Assembly: GCA_009746045.1 (NCBI GenBank) | Contig: RPFO01000389.1 | Coordinates: 1,810,773-1,874,772 of the forward strand | Source: Mesostigma viride | Taxonomy: Eukaryota > Streptophyta > Mesostigmatophyceae > Mesostigmatales > Mesostigmataceae | Reading direction: 5' to 3' | Length of the DNA: 64,000 nt | Shown here: piece after piece, positions 30,626 through 39,877 of the stretch | Numbering within the stretch: the stretch's first letter is position 1 | Layout: every line of letters starts with the position of its first letter | Translations under genes and position numbers: made by a program | The notes under the pieces: model-generated | Told to the model about the DNA's origin: nothing | Databases searched by the model: none | Seen by the model: only the letters and a program-made list of their open reading frames with translations

Positions 30626-32500
30626 ATGGCTGACGGTGTTGAGCGAGGGCGACGAGAGGCCCATCGCTTCTCTCCTGCCCCTTCCCTCGTGGCAGCACTC
30701 GAGGCGGCAGAGAGAGCTACCCAAAATCACTCACGCCCGAGTAGTGAGCGTGGCTCTAGGGGGTCATCCCCAGCACAAACCCCACGTTTGGGAGGGAATT
30801 CCTCGGCGGCTGCCGGTGCACCACCTGGTAGCCCTGTAGTGAATCCCCTTAATGGACCACCAAGTGGAACATCCATCGCGGGATTGTCGGCGGGTCCGGC
30901 CCTTGGTGTAGGAGCCGGCGCGGGGGCGCAGGGGAATAATGTTACCCTGCACTACGGTAGGAGTGGGGCCCTGCCTACGGTGCTGCCGCAACCTACATTG
31001 GCCACTTGGCCCAGCAGCGCCCCGGCGCCACCCTTGTATGATAGCCGATCGCGGTCTCGCCGAGCTGCGCATCGGGCGTCCTATCATGCGCCTGGACCCC
31101 TTGGGGCTAGCCCCTTCGGCCATGCCTCGCCAAATATGGCTGGGCAGGGCCAGGGCACCGCACGGACCGGTCGGTCTTCCTTCGGGGTCGCAGGGGAGGC
31201 GATTCCCCTCCCCAACTCAGCATACGACCGCCTGGCTCCGGGTGACCCACGAGCGCAGCACCCAGCGGCCACCGCCGCCCATCATTATGCAAGCCGCGCC
31301 CACTACCCACATGGGTATGAGCACCCGGGTGAGGATGAGTGCAGCCCCCCGGCAGGTTACCCGCGTGGGCACACCTCGCAAGGTGTGGCCGGGCCCGGGA
31401 GACCCGCGAGTATCATGGGCCATCATGACGATGATACTCACAATGCAGGGCGACTACCACCGTTGCCCAAGCTGTCGGATATTCCCAAGTTTAAACCCGA
31501 CTGCTCGTACCAAGAGTTTGAGGCTTGGGAGATTGCAGTGTCTCAGAAGATCGACATCTGGGAGACATACAATCGCAAGCTCTTGGACGAGGATATCAAG
31601 GTCAAGCTGGTGTCCAGCGAGGCACTGGCTCCCGATGTGAGACAAGCTCTCCATTGCGAAAGCGCCCTGGCCAATGGCTTCCCCAGCAGCTTGGCTGAAT
31701 TATTTCGGCGAGCACGGGCCAAGTACCTGCCACCCGACCAAGACAAGCTGGACCGGGAGGCTTTTGGGGCGTTCAAGCAGGGGAACCTGAGCTATCGGGA
31801 ATATATGACCAAGTTCGAGCTTCTAGCTGGGCGGGTTGATGACCTGATGGGCCCAGAAGCCTTGGCAAGGTTCTATGAGGGCTTGCAACCCGAATTCCGG
31901 GATGAGGTGAAGCGGAAATTCGCCCACCTCTCCTGGGCTCAATGGAACCTGCAGGACATCAAGACCTACCTAGCGGAGATAGCTCCCTTGGTGCAGCGGA
32001 CCCCAAAACCCCGCGTGAATGCACTGGAACTCAATGAGCTGGGATTCGCCCCCGTGTGGGTGGATGAGCTACAGTGCGAGGTCCTGGACATTAATGCCTT
32101 GGACACTTCCCGGATTCAGTGCTACCACTGCAACCGCGTGGGGCACATCAAACGTGAGTGCCCTGATCTCCCTCCGCTGGACCAGGCCCCGCCTGTGCAA
32201 CGCAACAATTTCCAAGCGGCCTCCCCGCAAATGGCCTCGAGGCCACCACCGGCGCGAAATATGCGCACAGCTCCCAGTGCGGGTGAGCGTGCCCGACGCT
32301 TGCAACAAGCGCGCCAACAGCCCCGGCTGTACCAACAACCCAAGGCGCCCCCAAGCTCCTACCAGCAAGCTGGGCATGCCCTCAACCAACTGGATGCCGC
32401 AGACGCGGCCGAGCCTGATGATGGCTCTTCCGCGGCCGCATCCGGCCACCTGCGAGGCACACCGGTGGACGAGGGGCCTGCAGGAGAGGCGTTGGACTGA
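30626..32500 (+). CDS. gag: Gypsy gag polyprotein
   Basis: A 624-residue frame. The first 270 residues are Pro/Ala/Ser/Gly-rich and low complexity. The capsid-like part (about 280-450) includes FKPDCSYQEFEAWEIAVSQK and YREYMTKFELLAGRVDDLM, the retrotransposon gag core. One zinc knuckle, CYHCNRVGHIKRECPD, sits at about residue 500, followed by a Gln/Pro-rich end. Gag packages element RNA into virus-like particles. The next frame, pol, is open upstream of its first likely start and overlaps the end of gag in the -1 frame, so expression by -1 frameshifting is plausible. Confidence 0.92.
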   Translation: MADGVERGRREAHRFSPAPSLVAALEAAERATQNHSRPSSERGSRGSSPAQTPRLGGNSSAAAGAPPGSPVVNPLNGPPSGTSIAGLSAGPALGVGAGAGAQGNNVTLHYGRSGALPTVLPQPTLATWPSSAPAPPLYDSRSRSRRAAHRASYHAPGPLGASPFGHASPNMAGQGQGTARTGRSSFGVAGEAIPLPNSAYDRLAPGDPRAQHPAATAAHHYASRAHYPHGYEHPGEDECSPPAGYPRGHTSQGVAGPGRPASIMGHHDDDTHNAGRLPPLPKLSDIPKFKPDCSYQEFEAWEIAVSQKIDIWETYNRKLLDEDIKVKLVSSEALAPDVRQALHCESALANGFPSSLAELFRRARAKYLPPDQDKLDREAFGAFKQGNLSYREYMTKFELLAGRVDDLMGPEALARFYEGLQPEFRDEVKRKFAHLSWAQWNLQDIKTYLAEIAPLVQRTPKPRVNALELNELGFAPVWVDELQCEVLDINALDTSRIQCYHCNRVGHIKRECPDLPPLDQAPPVQRNNFQAASPQMASRPPPARNMRTAPSAGERARRLQQARQQPRLYQQPKAPPSSYQQAGHALNQLDAADAAEPDDGSSAAASGHLRGTPVDEGPAGEALD

Positions 32501-32559
32501 GAGGCCGGGAGGGCACTCCGGGCGACACCTTACCCGGCCATGCACAAGTCGCCCAAGTT

Positions 32560-35085
32560 TTGTTACCATGTAATGTGGTGACAGAGACCCAGGAATGGCA
32601 AGCGGAGCCTAGCGAAGGCCCGCGGCAACTACTCCTCTTCACTGGAAGCCTACCAGACCCCCAGGGCTCTGGGCGTTGTTTGGAGGGCATCAAGGTCCTC
32701 ATTGACAGTGGTGCGGCTACCACCTTCATCAGTGAGGCCATAGTGCAGCGCCTGGGAGTAACCCCGACTCCCCATACCATTGCTCGGCGCGTGCGATACT
32801 CGGATGGCTACACTCAGCCATCCCCGGGCTATGTGGACTTGGCCCCTATCGTACAAGGCACCAGCGTGCCCATTCGCGCCACGGTCATTCCCTTACAAGC
32901 GGCTGATATCATCCTAGGGATTGACTGGCTGCACATCTCCAAGGTGACCGTCTCTTTTGGTACCATGGTTACCCACTTCCCAGATGGGTCATTCTGGTTA
33001 CCTGAGCGGCAGTATGCGGCCAACGGCATGACCATCACCGATGACACGCCTGCCCTCAAGAGTGACCGTCGTCGCCTTGCGGACATTCTCATGTCCAAAA
33101 GGGAGTTCAAGCGGATGATGAGAGCCCGGCAGCCTCCTCCCGTTTACTCCATTCGTCTGGACGCCCTTGCCCACGTGCGCGGGCCCAGCGCCCAGCATGC
33201 ACAGGCTGGAGTTTCGTTAAACTCGCTTGGCATGGACTTGTCGGAAGACGAGGTGAAACGACTCAACGCAGTGCTCGATCAGTATTCAGCCGTGTTTGAG
33301 GAGAAAACACCTACGTTTCCCCCGGCCAGACCGGTGCTCCACCGCATTCATTTGCAGGAGGGGCACCCACCTACCACCTCACCCATTTTTCGCATGGGAC
33401 CCGTGGAGTTGGCAGAGCTCAAGAAGATCTTGGTCGGCTTGTTGGAGGCCGGCTTGATCGAGCCCAGCAATAGCCCTTACAGCGCGGGCGTGTTGCTGGT
33501 GCCCAAACCCAATGGGAAGTGGCGTCTGGTTACGGATTATCGCAAACTCAATGCGATCACCGTGAAGTCCAAGTATCCCCTCCCCCGCATCGATGATATA
33601 TTTAATAAGGTGGAGGGCGCAAAGTACTTTACGGTGCTCGATTGTGCAGACGGTTTTTGGCAACTTCGGATCGCCCCCGAAGATTGCCATAAAACAGCCT
33701 TTGCCACGCCTTTTGGCCATTACCAATTCCGCGTGGCGGCCATGGGCTTGTGTAACAGCCCTGCCTCTTTTCAGATGCTCATGAACCACCTCTTTAGGTC
33801 GGTGATGGGCACTAGTCGGCTGCCCCAGGTCTCGGCAGACCTGCGCGACCCGACTATCCCGTGGGACCCGGGGACGCAGCCGTACAAACGCACCTGCGTG
33901 GCCATCTACTTGGATGACATCCTCATTTTCTCTCGCACGTTCGAGGAGCACTTGGAGGATGTTGCCGCGGTTCTGCAGATCATGGCGGATAATAAACTGT
34001 CCGCCCGCCGCAGCAAGGTAGAATCAGGCCGCAGCGTCCCCTTTCTAGGCCACATTCTCTCGGACAAGGGCGTGTCCACGGACCCCGATAAGGTCGCCGC
34101 CGTCCAACAGTGGCCTGTTCCCGCGAATGTTCGCGCCTTGCGCAGCTTCTTGGGCTTGGTATCGTATTATCGCCGCTTCATCCCGCGTTTCGCGACCATT
34201 GCGGCCCCGCTTACTCACCTCCTCAAGAAGGACGTACCGTGGGAATGGTCAGGCCTGTGTCAACAGGCCTTTGACCTGCTGAAGGCCAGGCTCGCCACTG
34301 CGCCTGTCCTCATCCTTCCGGATCCCACCAAGCCATTCGTGGTCAATAGCGATTCTAGCAAGGTTGCTATTGGCGGTGTGCTGCTCCAAGACCATGGTCT
34401 CGGTCTCCAACCGGTCGAGTATATCTCCCGGACGATGATCCCGGCCGAAAGAAATTACCCGGTCCATCAGCAAGAGTTGTTGGCCGTGGTGTACTGTTGC
34501 CATACTTGGCGGCACCATCTTCTGGGTGCTCAGTTCAACGTGGCCATGGCCGAACCCGACCCTGCGGACCCGTACCGCTTGATCATCCAGACCGACCATC
34601 GGCCCCTCACGCACTTGTTGACGCAGCCCACGCTTACGCCACGCCAAGCCCGTTGGCTTGAATATTTGGCACAGTTCGGTCCGTTCAAGATCGAATATGT
34701 CAAGGGCCTTGACAACACGGTCCCTGACGCCCTGTCGCGTCGCCCCGACTATTGGTTTTATGAGGATCTTGACGTTTTGGCCACGACGTTGATCCCCTCC
34801 CATGGTCCCGTCGCCCCCTTTGGCGACCGCTTGAGCGACCCGATGAGCCCCTTCCTCTTCTGTGGCGCCACAACCGCGGAGGTTGACACTGTTGACCATT
34901 CCGTGCGCCTCGCCGGCAGCACCCCTGCACGTGAGGGCACGTGCGCAGCCGCAGGGGGGGAAGGACTTCGGCCCCGTACAGCCATATGGTGCCGGCGACA
35001 GGAGTCTACCCTCCAATGCAGCCCGTTGGAGAGGCATTCACGTTGGCAAATACTGCAACAACGGTCGTCATCAGCTCGGACCTAG
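32560..35085 (+). CDS. pol: Gypsy pol: protease, reverse transcriptase, RNase H
   Basis: An 841-residue frame. Aspartic protease has LIDSGAATTF at about 48-57. Reverse transcriptase runs from about 270: VPKPNGKWRLVTDYRKLN (314-331), FTVLDCADGFWQLRI with the first catalytic Asp (361), MGLCNSPASFQ, and YLDDILIFS (450-458) with the catalytic pair. RNase H follows with NSDSSKVAIGGVL (near 605) and DHRPLTHLL. About 25 extra residues lie between LMNHLFR and VAIYLDD compared with typical Ty3 enzymes. Real coding ends near 34960, at a run of seven G; the integrase continues in the -1 frame. The start is drawn at a non-AUG codon because pol is probably made as a gag-pol fusion. Confidence 0.92.
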   Translation: MLPCNVVTETQEWQAEPSEGPRQLLLFTGSLPDPQGSGRCLEGIKVLIDSGAATTFISEAIVQRLGVTPTPHTIARRVRYSDGYTQPSPGYVDLAPIVQGTSVPIRATVIPLQAADIILGIDWLHISKVTVSFGTMVTHFPDGSFWLPERQYAANGMTITDDTPALKSDRRRLADILMSKREFKRMMRARQPPPVYSIRLDALAHVRGPSAQHAQAGVSLNSLGMDLSEDEVKRLNAVLDQYSAVFEEKTPTFPPARPVLHRIHLQEGHPPTTSPIFRMGPVELAELKKILVGLLEAGLIEPSNSPYSAGVLLVPKPNGKWRLVTDYRKLNAITVKSKYPLPRIDDIFNKVEGAKYFTVLDCADGFWQLRIAPEDCHKTAFATPFGHYQFRVAAMGLCNSPASFQMLMNHLFRSVMGTSRLPQVSADLRDPTIPWDPGTQPYKRTCVAIYLDDILIFSRTFEEHLEDVAAVLQIMADNKLSARRSKVESGRSVPFLGHILSDKGVSTDPDKVAAVQQWPVPANVRALRSFLGLVSYYRRFIPRFATIAAPLTHLLKKDVPWEWSGLCQQAFDLLKARLATAPVLILPDPTKPFVVNSDSSKVAIGGVLLQDHGLGLQPVEYISRTMIPAERNYPVHQQELLAVVYCCHTWRHHLLGAQFNVAMAEPDPADPYRLIIQTDHRPLTHLLTQPTLTPRQARWLEYLAQFGPFKIEYVKGLDNTVPDALSRRPDYWFYEDLDVLATTLIPSHGPVAPFGDRLSDPMSPFLFCGATTAEVDTVDHSVRLAGSTPAREGTCAAAGGEGLRPRTAIWCRRQESTLQCSPLERHSRWQILQQRSSSART

Positions 35086-36599
35086 AGCGCCTCATCTCGC
35101 GCTTCACGGTCACTGAGGGTAAGGCAAATGAAGCCATAGCTGCCCGCCCTCAGAGCATGGACGGCTACCCAGCCAAGTTTCAAAACGGGTTCCTTTACGT
35201 GAATGTCAGTGGCCAGGCGGCCCGTCAAGACTCATGGCGCTTGTATGTCCCCCAAATATGCCGCGCTGAGGTATTATTTGAGTTACATGACTCCGTCTTG
35301 GGGGGACACCAAGGCCAGGACAGGCTGTTAGCGAGGGCCCGGAGGTCCTACTATTGGCCTAAGATGGCTCGGGATGTGCGGGAGTATGTCAGTACCTGTG
35401 ACAGCTGCCAGCACATGAAGCCACGGAATACGGGCAAACAGGGCGTTCCAAAGGAAATTCCAGACCCCATGTTCCCTTGGGACTCGGTGATGATGGATTT
35501 CATTGGGCCCTTGCCAGAGACCAAGGCGGGCAATGCTCAGATCCTGGTAGTGGTGGACCGGCTCACGCGGAGATGCCATTTAATCCCCTGCAAGGCCACC
35601 CTGACGGCGGAAGAGTGTGCCCACTTGTTCCTAAACAATGTGTTCCGGCTCCATGGCATGCCCCGACAATTTATCACCGACAAGGACAAGCTGTTCACGT
35701 CGAAATTTTGGACCTCATTTTTTCAGGTCGTCGGGACTAAGTTGTCTATGGGTACGGCCTATCACAGTAGCTCTTCTCACATGGTGGAGAGAGTGAATCG
35801 GGTGGTGGAAGAGGCACTGCGGCACTACCTGGATCGAGACGGGAGGAATTGGGACGAAGTGCTGGGATTCATTGAGTTTTCACTCAATAATGCCCCCCAT
35901 TCTGCCCACGGGTATACCCCGTTCTTTCTTGATACAGGCAGGCATCCCCTTACCCCCACCGATCTCTTGACCGCCCCAGCCATCACCACGACAACGGAGC
36001 TACGCTCCACAGTCGCAGGGGCGCGGGAGCTGGTACAACGGATGGTGCAAGCTCATTCCAGCGCCATAAGTGGCCTACGGCAGGCGCGTGCCAAGTACAT
36101 GGCGCGAGTCCAAAGTACCCTGGACAGGCGCACCCCTGCAATCGAAGCAGGTGACTTGGTTTTAATTGAGGGCCCCCACCAAGGCCGCTTCTCGCACAAG
36201 TTCGAGGACAGCCTGAAGGTCAAGCTCCGCCCCTTATTCCTTGGACCGTATCTGGTGGAGAAGGTGTTCAATGAGGTGATGGTGTCTGTCGCCATCCCGG
36301 ACTCGTGGCAGCTGAAGTCCAATGTTTTCCACGTTGACCAGCTGAAGCTTTACCGCAAGAGCACCTTCCCAGGTCGTGTCATGGCACCCGCCCCCTTGGA
36401 GTTCAACCCCGAGACGGGCGAGCCCGAGGATGAGGTCGAGGACATTGTAGCCCACCGCAATCGAGGCCGCCGCCGCGAGTACCTCCTTAAGTGGAAGTTC
36501 TCCCAAACAGAGCTAGAGCACTCATGGGTAGCTGAGGCTGGACTCACGGGCTGTGCACGCTTGCTACAGGAGTATAAAGCCCGGGCAGGGTTGGCATAA
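34941..36599 (+). CDS. Gypsy integrase with C-terminal chromodomain
   Basis: A 552-residue frame continuing pol. The zinc-binding HHCC motif is HDSVLGGHQGQ ... CDSCQHMK. The catalytic core has MMDFIGPLPE, FITDKDKLFTSKFW and HMVERVNRVVEE, supplying D, D and E. A GPY-type region (LRPLFLGPYLVEKV) and then a chromodomain (DIVAHRNRGRRREYLLKWKF ... HSWVAEAGL) end the protein. Chromodomain integrases steer insertion to modified chromatin. The boundary with pol is a G7 run at 34954-34960 and the shift is -1: either one G is missing from the assembly, or the copy is mutated, or it is programmed slippage. Confidence 0.92.
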   Translation: MRSRRGGRTSAPYSHMVPATGVYPPMQPVGEAFTLANTATTVVISSDLERLISRFTVTEGKANEAIAARPQSMDGYPAKFQNGFLYVNVSGQAARQDSWRLYVPQICRAEVLFELHDSVLGGHQGQDRLLARARRSYYWPKMARDVREYVSTCDSCQHMKPRNTGKQGVPKEIPDPMFPWDSVMMDFIGPLPETKAGNAQILVVVDRLTRRCHLIPCKATLTAEECAHLFLNNVFRLHGMPRQFITDKDKLFTSKFWTSFFQVVGTKLSMGTAYHSSSSHMVERVNRVVEEALRHYLDRDGRNWDEVLGFIEFSLNNAPHSAHGYTPFFLDTGRHPLTPTDLLTAPAITTTTELRSTVAGARELVQRMVQAHSSAISGLRQARAKYMARVQSTLDRRTPAIEAGDLVLIEGPHQGRFSHKFEDSLKVKLRPLFLGPYLVEKVFNEVMVSVAIPDSWQLKSNVFHVDQLKLYRKSTFPGRVMAPAPLEFNPETGEPEDEVEDIVAHRNRGRRREYLLKWKFSQTELEHSWVAEAGLTGCARLLQEYKARAGLA

Positions 36600-36700
36600 T
36601 TCCGGCCCTTCTCCTACCTTTTGCGTAATGCTCCTTGCATGTGCATTGGCAGCCTTGATGCAGGCCGCCCCGCCCCAGGGGTCCATGGGCGAGTTATTCG

Positions 36701-37021
36701 GTGCGGTATCGTTTGGACAGGAGGTTCGGTGTCCCTCACCCGACACAAGTTCCTCGCCGCCTTCTTGAGCGTTTTCCCATGGAGGCGCTGCGGGATGTCA
36801 ACCTGGCCAAACGCCATGATGCACGCGCCGGCGAGCGGCAACTCACCTTCCAGCCCGCCCTAGTCCAGGCCAATGGCCTGCCTCTTCCCGAGCCGGCTGA
36901 GGCCGCGCCGGCTGAGCGTGTCCACCGGCGTCAACGCCCGGCCGCACCTCTGCGCGGGCATGGCCGTGGGGGCTCCACTCGTGGGGGACACCGCCCGAGC
37001 CCTTACCGCCCGGCGCCGTAA
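36701..37021 (+). CDS. Small extra frame between integrase and 3' LTR
   Basis: A 106-residue Arg/Pro-rich frame (FPMEALRDVNLAKRHDARAG) in the otherwise empty 540 bases after the chromodomain. No transmembrane segment and no recognised domain. May be an additional element gene or chance. Confidence 0.25.
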   Translation: MRYRLDRRFGVPHPTQVPRRLLERFPMEALRDVNLAKRHDARAGERQLTFQPALVQANGLPLPEPAEAAPAERVHRRQRPAAPLRGHGRGGSTRGGHRPSPYRPAP

Positions 37022-37133
37022 ACCATCGCCAACGGACGGTGACAATTGGCACGATCGATGCGTGCCCTGGAAGGGAACAGTGACCATGTATACAGTCATT
37101 TATAAGTCCCGGCTACAGGAGTAGCCGCCTCTT

Positions 37134-37151
37134 TTGTTGGGGGGGGAGGAG
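37134..37151 (+). promoter_or_regulatory. Gypsy polypurine tract
   Basis: TTGGGGGGGGAGGAG lies immediately before the 3' LTR, the position of the plus-strand DNA primer. Confidence 0.85.
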
Positions 37152-37884
37152 TGTTGCACGGATGCAACATGCCATTTGTGGTATTAAATTATCCGTCCCG
37201 GTCGATCGGCGCCGACCGTAATCCGGCGCCAGTGCCGAGGCCATAGTATAGTTGGCAGCCGAGGCAATCCGTGTGGAAGTAAGTGTAGAAGTTTTGCTGA
37301 CGAACTTGGCCTTTGCGCCGTAGGCAGACCTAGCGCCTGAACGGGAGTTACGGACAGCCAAGTGGCACTGCACATGCGTTATGATGGTACCTACGGACAT
37401 TTGGATATTTTTCAGGAGAGGCCTCTAGCCGTACTGGTCTTTAACGTGTTCTAGACGGTTCGAGAAGCCCGTCCCCGCGGACCTCACGTCATGCCTGGTT
37501 GGCAGCGCCAGGCGCAGCCACCAACGGGGACGAAGGGACAAAATAGGAAGGCACGAGCTATGCCAGCAATCCGGACCTTGTATCGTAATTTACCACGTTG
37601 CTCTACAGATTATTTACCATCGCTTAATCCTGGAGTGTAAATCTCCTGTGGGCTCGAGTGTGAATCCCTCGCCTACTGGGTGTAAGTCTTCCCGCATTGA
37701 GTGTTTTAATCTGTGTGGTGACATTGTAATATACGAAACCGGTTTTCCGGGTTTGAGCTTATTCGTATTGTGTGACGAGTATTCTTAAGCCACCATCGTG
37801 CGCTGTGACGCATAGGAAGTCAAAGGTCTTTCGCATTCGTTCTCAATCCTTAAGGCGCTATTTTAAATAGCCATACGTGTTAAA
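37152..37884 (+). repeat. Gypsy 3' LTR
   Basis: Near-identical to 29422-30155. It has CTTGG for CTCGG, TTACGG for TTACCGG, and GGTGACATTG for GGTAACATTG. It is followed by AGAAT, the right half of the target duplication. Confidence 0.95.
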
Positions 37885-37889
37885 AGAAT

Positions 37890-38426
37890 GCACCCATGGT
37901 TGTTGTAATGGTGTAAAAAGGGTGCCAGATTTTCAAGTAAGGAATCATGAATAACCATGCCGCACCTCATGGCCATGCATATACATGGTGGCAAAAAATT
38001 TCACATCATCCACACGGCCATGTGTGTGCCTGCACGTGTATGGTTGTGAAAATTGACAGCATTTTTACTATGCACACGCCCATGTATGCATGATTGCCTA
38101 TGACGTCCACGCAGGCATTAAAATTCACAAGGCCTCGCATTCGATCGTGCTTGCAAAAAACTGTCCATCAACACAATACGCCTAGCCTGCAGCCTGCATG
38201 TAGTGCATGGTTGCACAAAACAGAACTACATGAACACAATGAATGAATGCACAAACTTTGTGCCCACACTTGGAATTACCCCAAACTGAACAACGCGGTT
38301 ATAATGCACATGGCCTCACATTTACTCATGCGAAAACCCTTTAAGCATCAGCACAATGGCCATCATGGGGAACCCAGCAACGGGATTCGTGATTGGAAGG
38401 ATTCTGAATCACGCACCTATGTTCAG
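37890..38426. other. Element C internal non-coding sequence
   Basis: Continues element C from 29421. Degenerate CATGG / GCAAAAAA / CACACGGCCATG-like words recur but no fixed period is visible. No gene. Confidence 0.4.
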
Positions 38427-38948
38427 TCATATTTGCAAAGAACCGACATCGGGTTGACCAGAGCTGACGTCCACGGACCACTCTTCGTCACTGGAATTCC
38501 CTTCATTATCCTCAGAACTTGAATCGCTGGGCTCAGAGCTTGAACCAGCTGCGACGTGTAGAAACTGCCCCGGCTTCTTGGTCGGTAAGAGAATGCCTTT
38601 CTGGGTGCGCACCAGCTTCCAAAACTTCTCCGAATCCCCGGAATCTGAAGACCCCCCGGAATCTGTTCTTGCCAAAACGGCCTCCGCTTCATTCCCTTGC
38701 CGGTTGTGAGTCTCAGAAGCCAAGGATGCAGAAGCTGGTTGTTCTTCCTGGATCACTGTAAGACCTGAAGGCGATGCCTTGGTACTTATGTCCTCATCAT
38801 TTGTAGAGGACGCTAGGTCTGGGGTGGAGTTCAACTCATCATCAACATCAGCGCTGGGCTGGACCTTCACCGGTGTAGAGGCCCCGGAAGCTGCCTCATA
38901 AGCAGCCTCCGAATCTGCCTCTGAACCATGATGAAGCGCTTTATCCAT
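38427..38948 (-). CDS. Element C gene 1: acidic Ser-rich protein, unknown function
   Basis: A 173-residue single frame starting MDKALHHGSEADSEAAYEAA. Two acidic Ser/Asp-rich blocks (DSGGSSDSGDSE and SSSEPSDSSSEDNEGNSSDE) flank a short ordered-looking segment, FWKLVRTQKGILLPTKKPGQ. It is transcribed away from the transposase gene, with the repeat-bearing intergenic region between them. No family recognised. By analogy with element B it may be an accessory or regulatory protein. Downstream exons are possible but not shown. Confidence 0.45.
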   Translation of the reverse strand: MDKALHHGSEADSEAAYEAASGASTPVKVQPSADVDDELNSTPDLASSTNDEDISTKASPSGLTVIQEEQPASASLASETHNRQGNEAEAVLARTDSGGSSDSGDSEKFWKLVRTQKGILLPTKKPGQFLHVAAGSSSEPSDSSSEDNEGNSSDEEWSVDVSSGQPDVGSLQI

Positions 38949-39129
38949 CGTTTCAAGAAGAAAAACAAGCTATATGTACCGCTAGCTGCTCACGTAGTGT
39001 AAGTATTTATGCAGTTAACGATACTTGATAATAAAGCCACGTCGAATTATATACAATACGTATGTGCGGTGTAGTGAAATATAGGTCTTGGTAGTGATAT
39101 GTGACCACTTGTGTGTACATGTACACAGT

Positions 39130-39660
39130 ACAGTACACCGCCTCACGGGTACGTGGGCTGTTCCCACACCACGTGGAAGTGGGACGTTTGCGTACTACGT
39201 AGCCGTGAAAGTGGGACGGTTCGCGTACCACTTAGCCGTGAAAGTGGGACGGTTCGCGTACCACGTAGCCGTGGAAGTGGGCTGTATGCGCCTGTGGGAC
39301 GGTCTCAACCACAATCTGAGTACGTGGAACAGGTGCCCCACCTTGCCGCGTAGGTGGGACAGTCCCATCCAAAATCCGAGTACGTGGAACATGTGGCCCA
39401 CCTTGCTGCGTAGGTGGAACAGTCCCATCCAAAATCTGAGTACGAGGAACAGGTGCCCCACCTTGCTGCGTAGGTGGAACAGTCCCCATCCAAAATCTGA
39501 GTACGTGGAACAGGTGCCCCACCTTGCTGCGTTGAGTTGCTGCGTTGGTGGGACTGGCTCTTCCAAAATCTGAGTACGTGGAACAGGTGGCCCACCTTGC
39601 TGTGTTGGTCGGTGGGCTGTCGCATCCACAATAACCGTACATCAGTACACGTGGCACTGT
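39130..39660. promoter_or_regulatory. Central divergent promoter of element C with terminal-type repeats
   Basis: Three ~40-bp units (GTGAAAGTGGGACGGTTCGC, GTACCACGTAGCC) at about 39170-39285, then five ~60-bp units (GAGTACGTGGAACAGGTG, CCCCACCTTGCTGCGTAGG, TGGGACAGTCCCATCC) at about 39315-39612. The GTAGGTGGGAC core is the complement of the GTCCCACCTAC repeats inside both ends of the element. Confidence 0.75.
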
Positions 39661-39877
39661 AGGCGCCCCACCTTATGAATTCCCCTTCTGCCGGCGTAAT
39701 TAACATGGTATACTGTAAGGAGGTGAGAGGAGGTGAGAGAGGCACACGCTGGCTACGTACAGTACGTGGCACGTGACTTTTGTTAGAGAGTGCATCAGTT
39801 AATGATCAATTAACTAATTATTGAACACGTGACTGCATCCGTGGTCTGAGGACTCTAACTATATACGGTGAGCCGCT

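Larger units (their letters stand above)
29422..37884 (+). mobile_element. Ty3/gypsy chromovirus, complete and young
   Basis: Two LTRs, 29422-30155 and 37152-37884, frame gag, pol and an integrase with chromodomain. The five bases AGAAT flank both sides (29417-29421 and 37885-37889), a perfect target duplication. By eye the LTRs differ by two substitutions and one single-base indel over about 734 bases, so insertion is recent. Pol order is protease, reverse transcriptase, RNase H, integrase, chromodomain. It splits element C. Confidence 0.95.
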
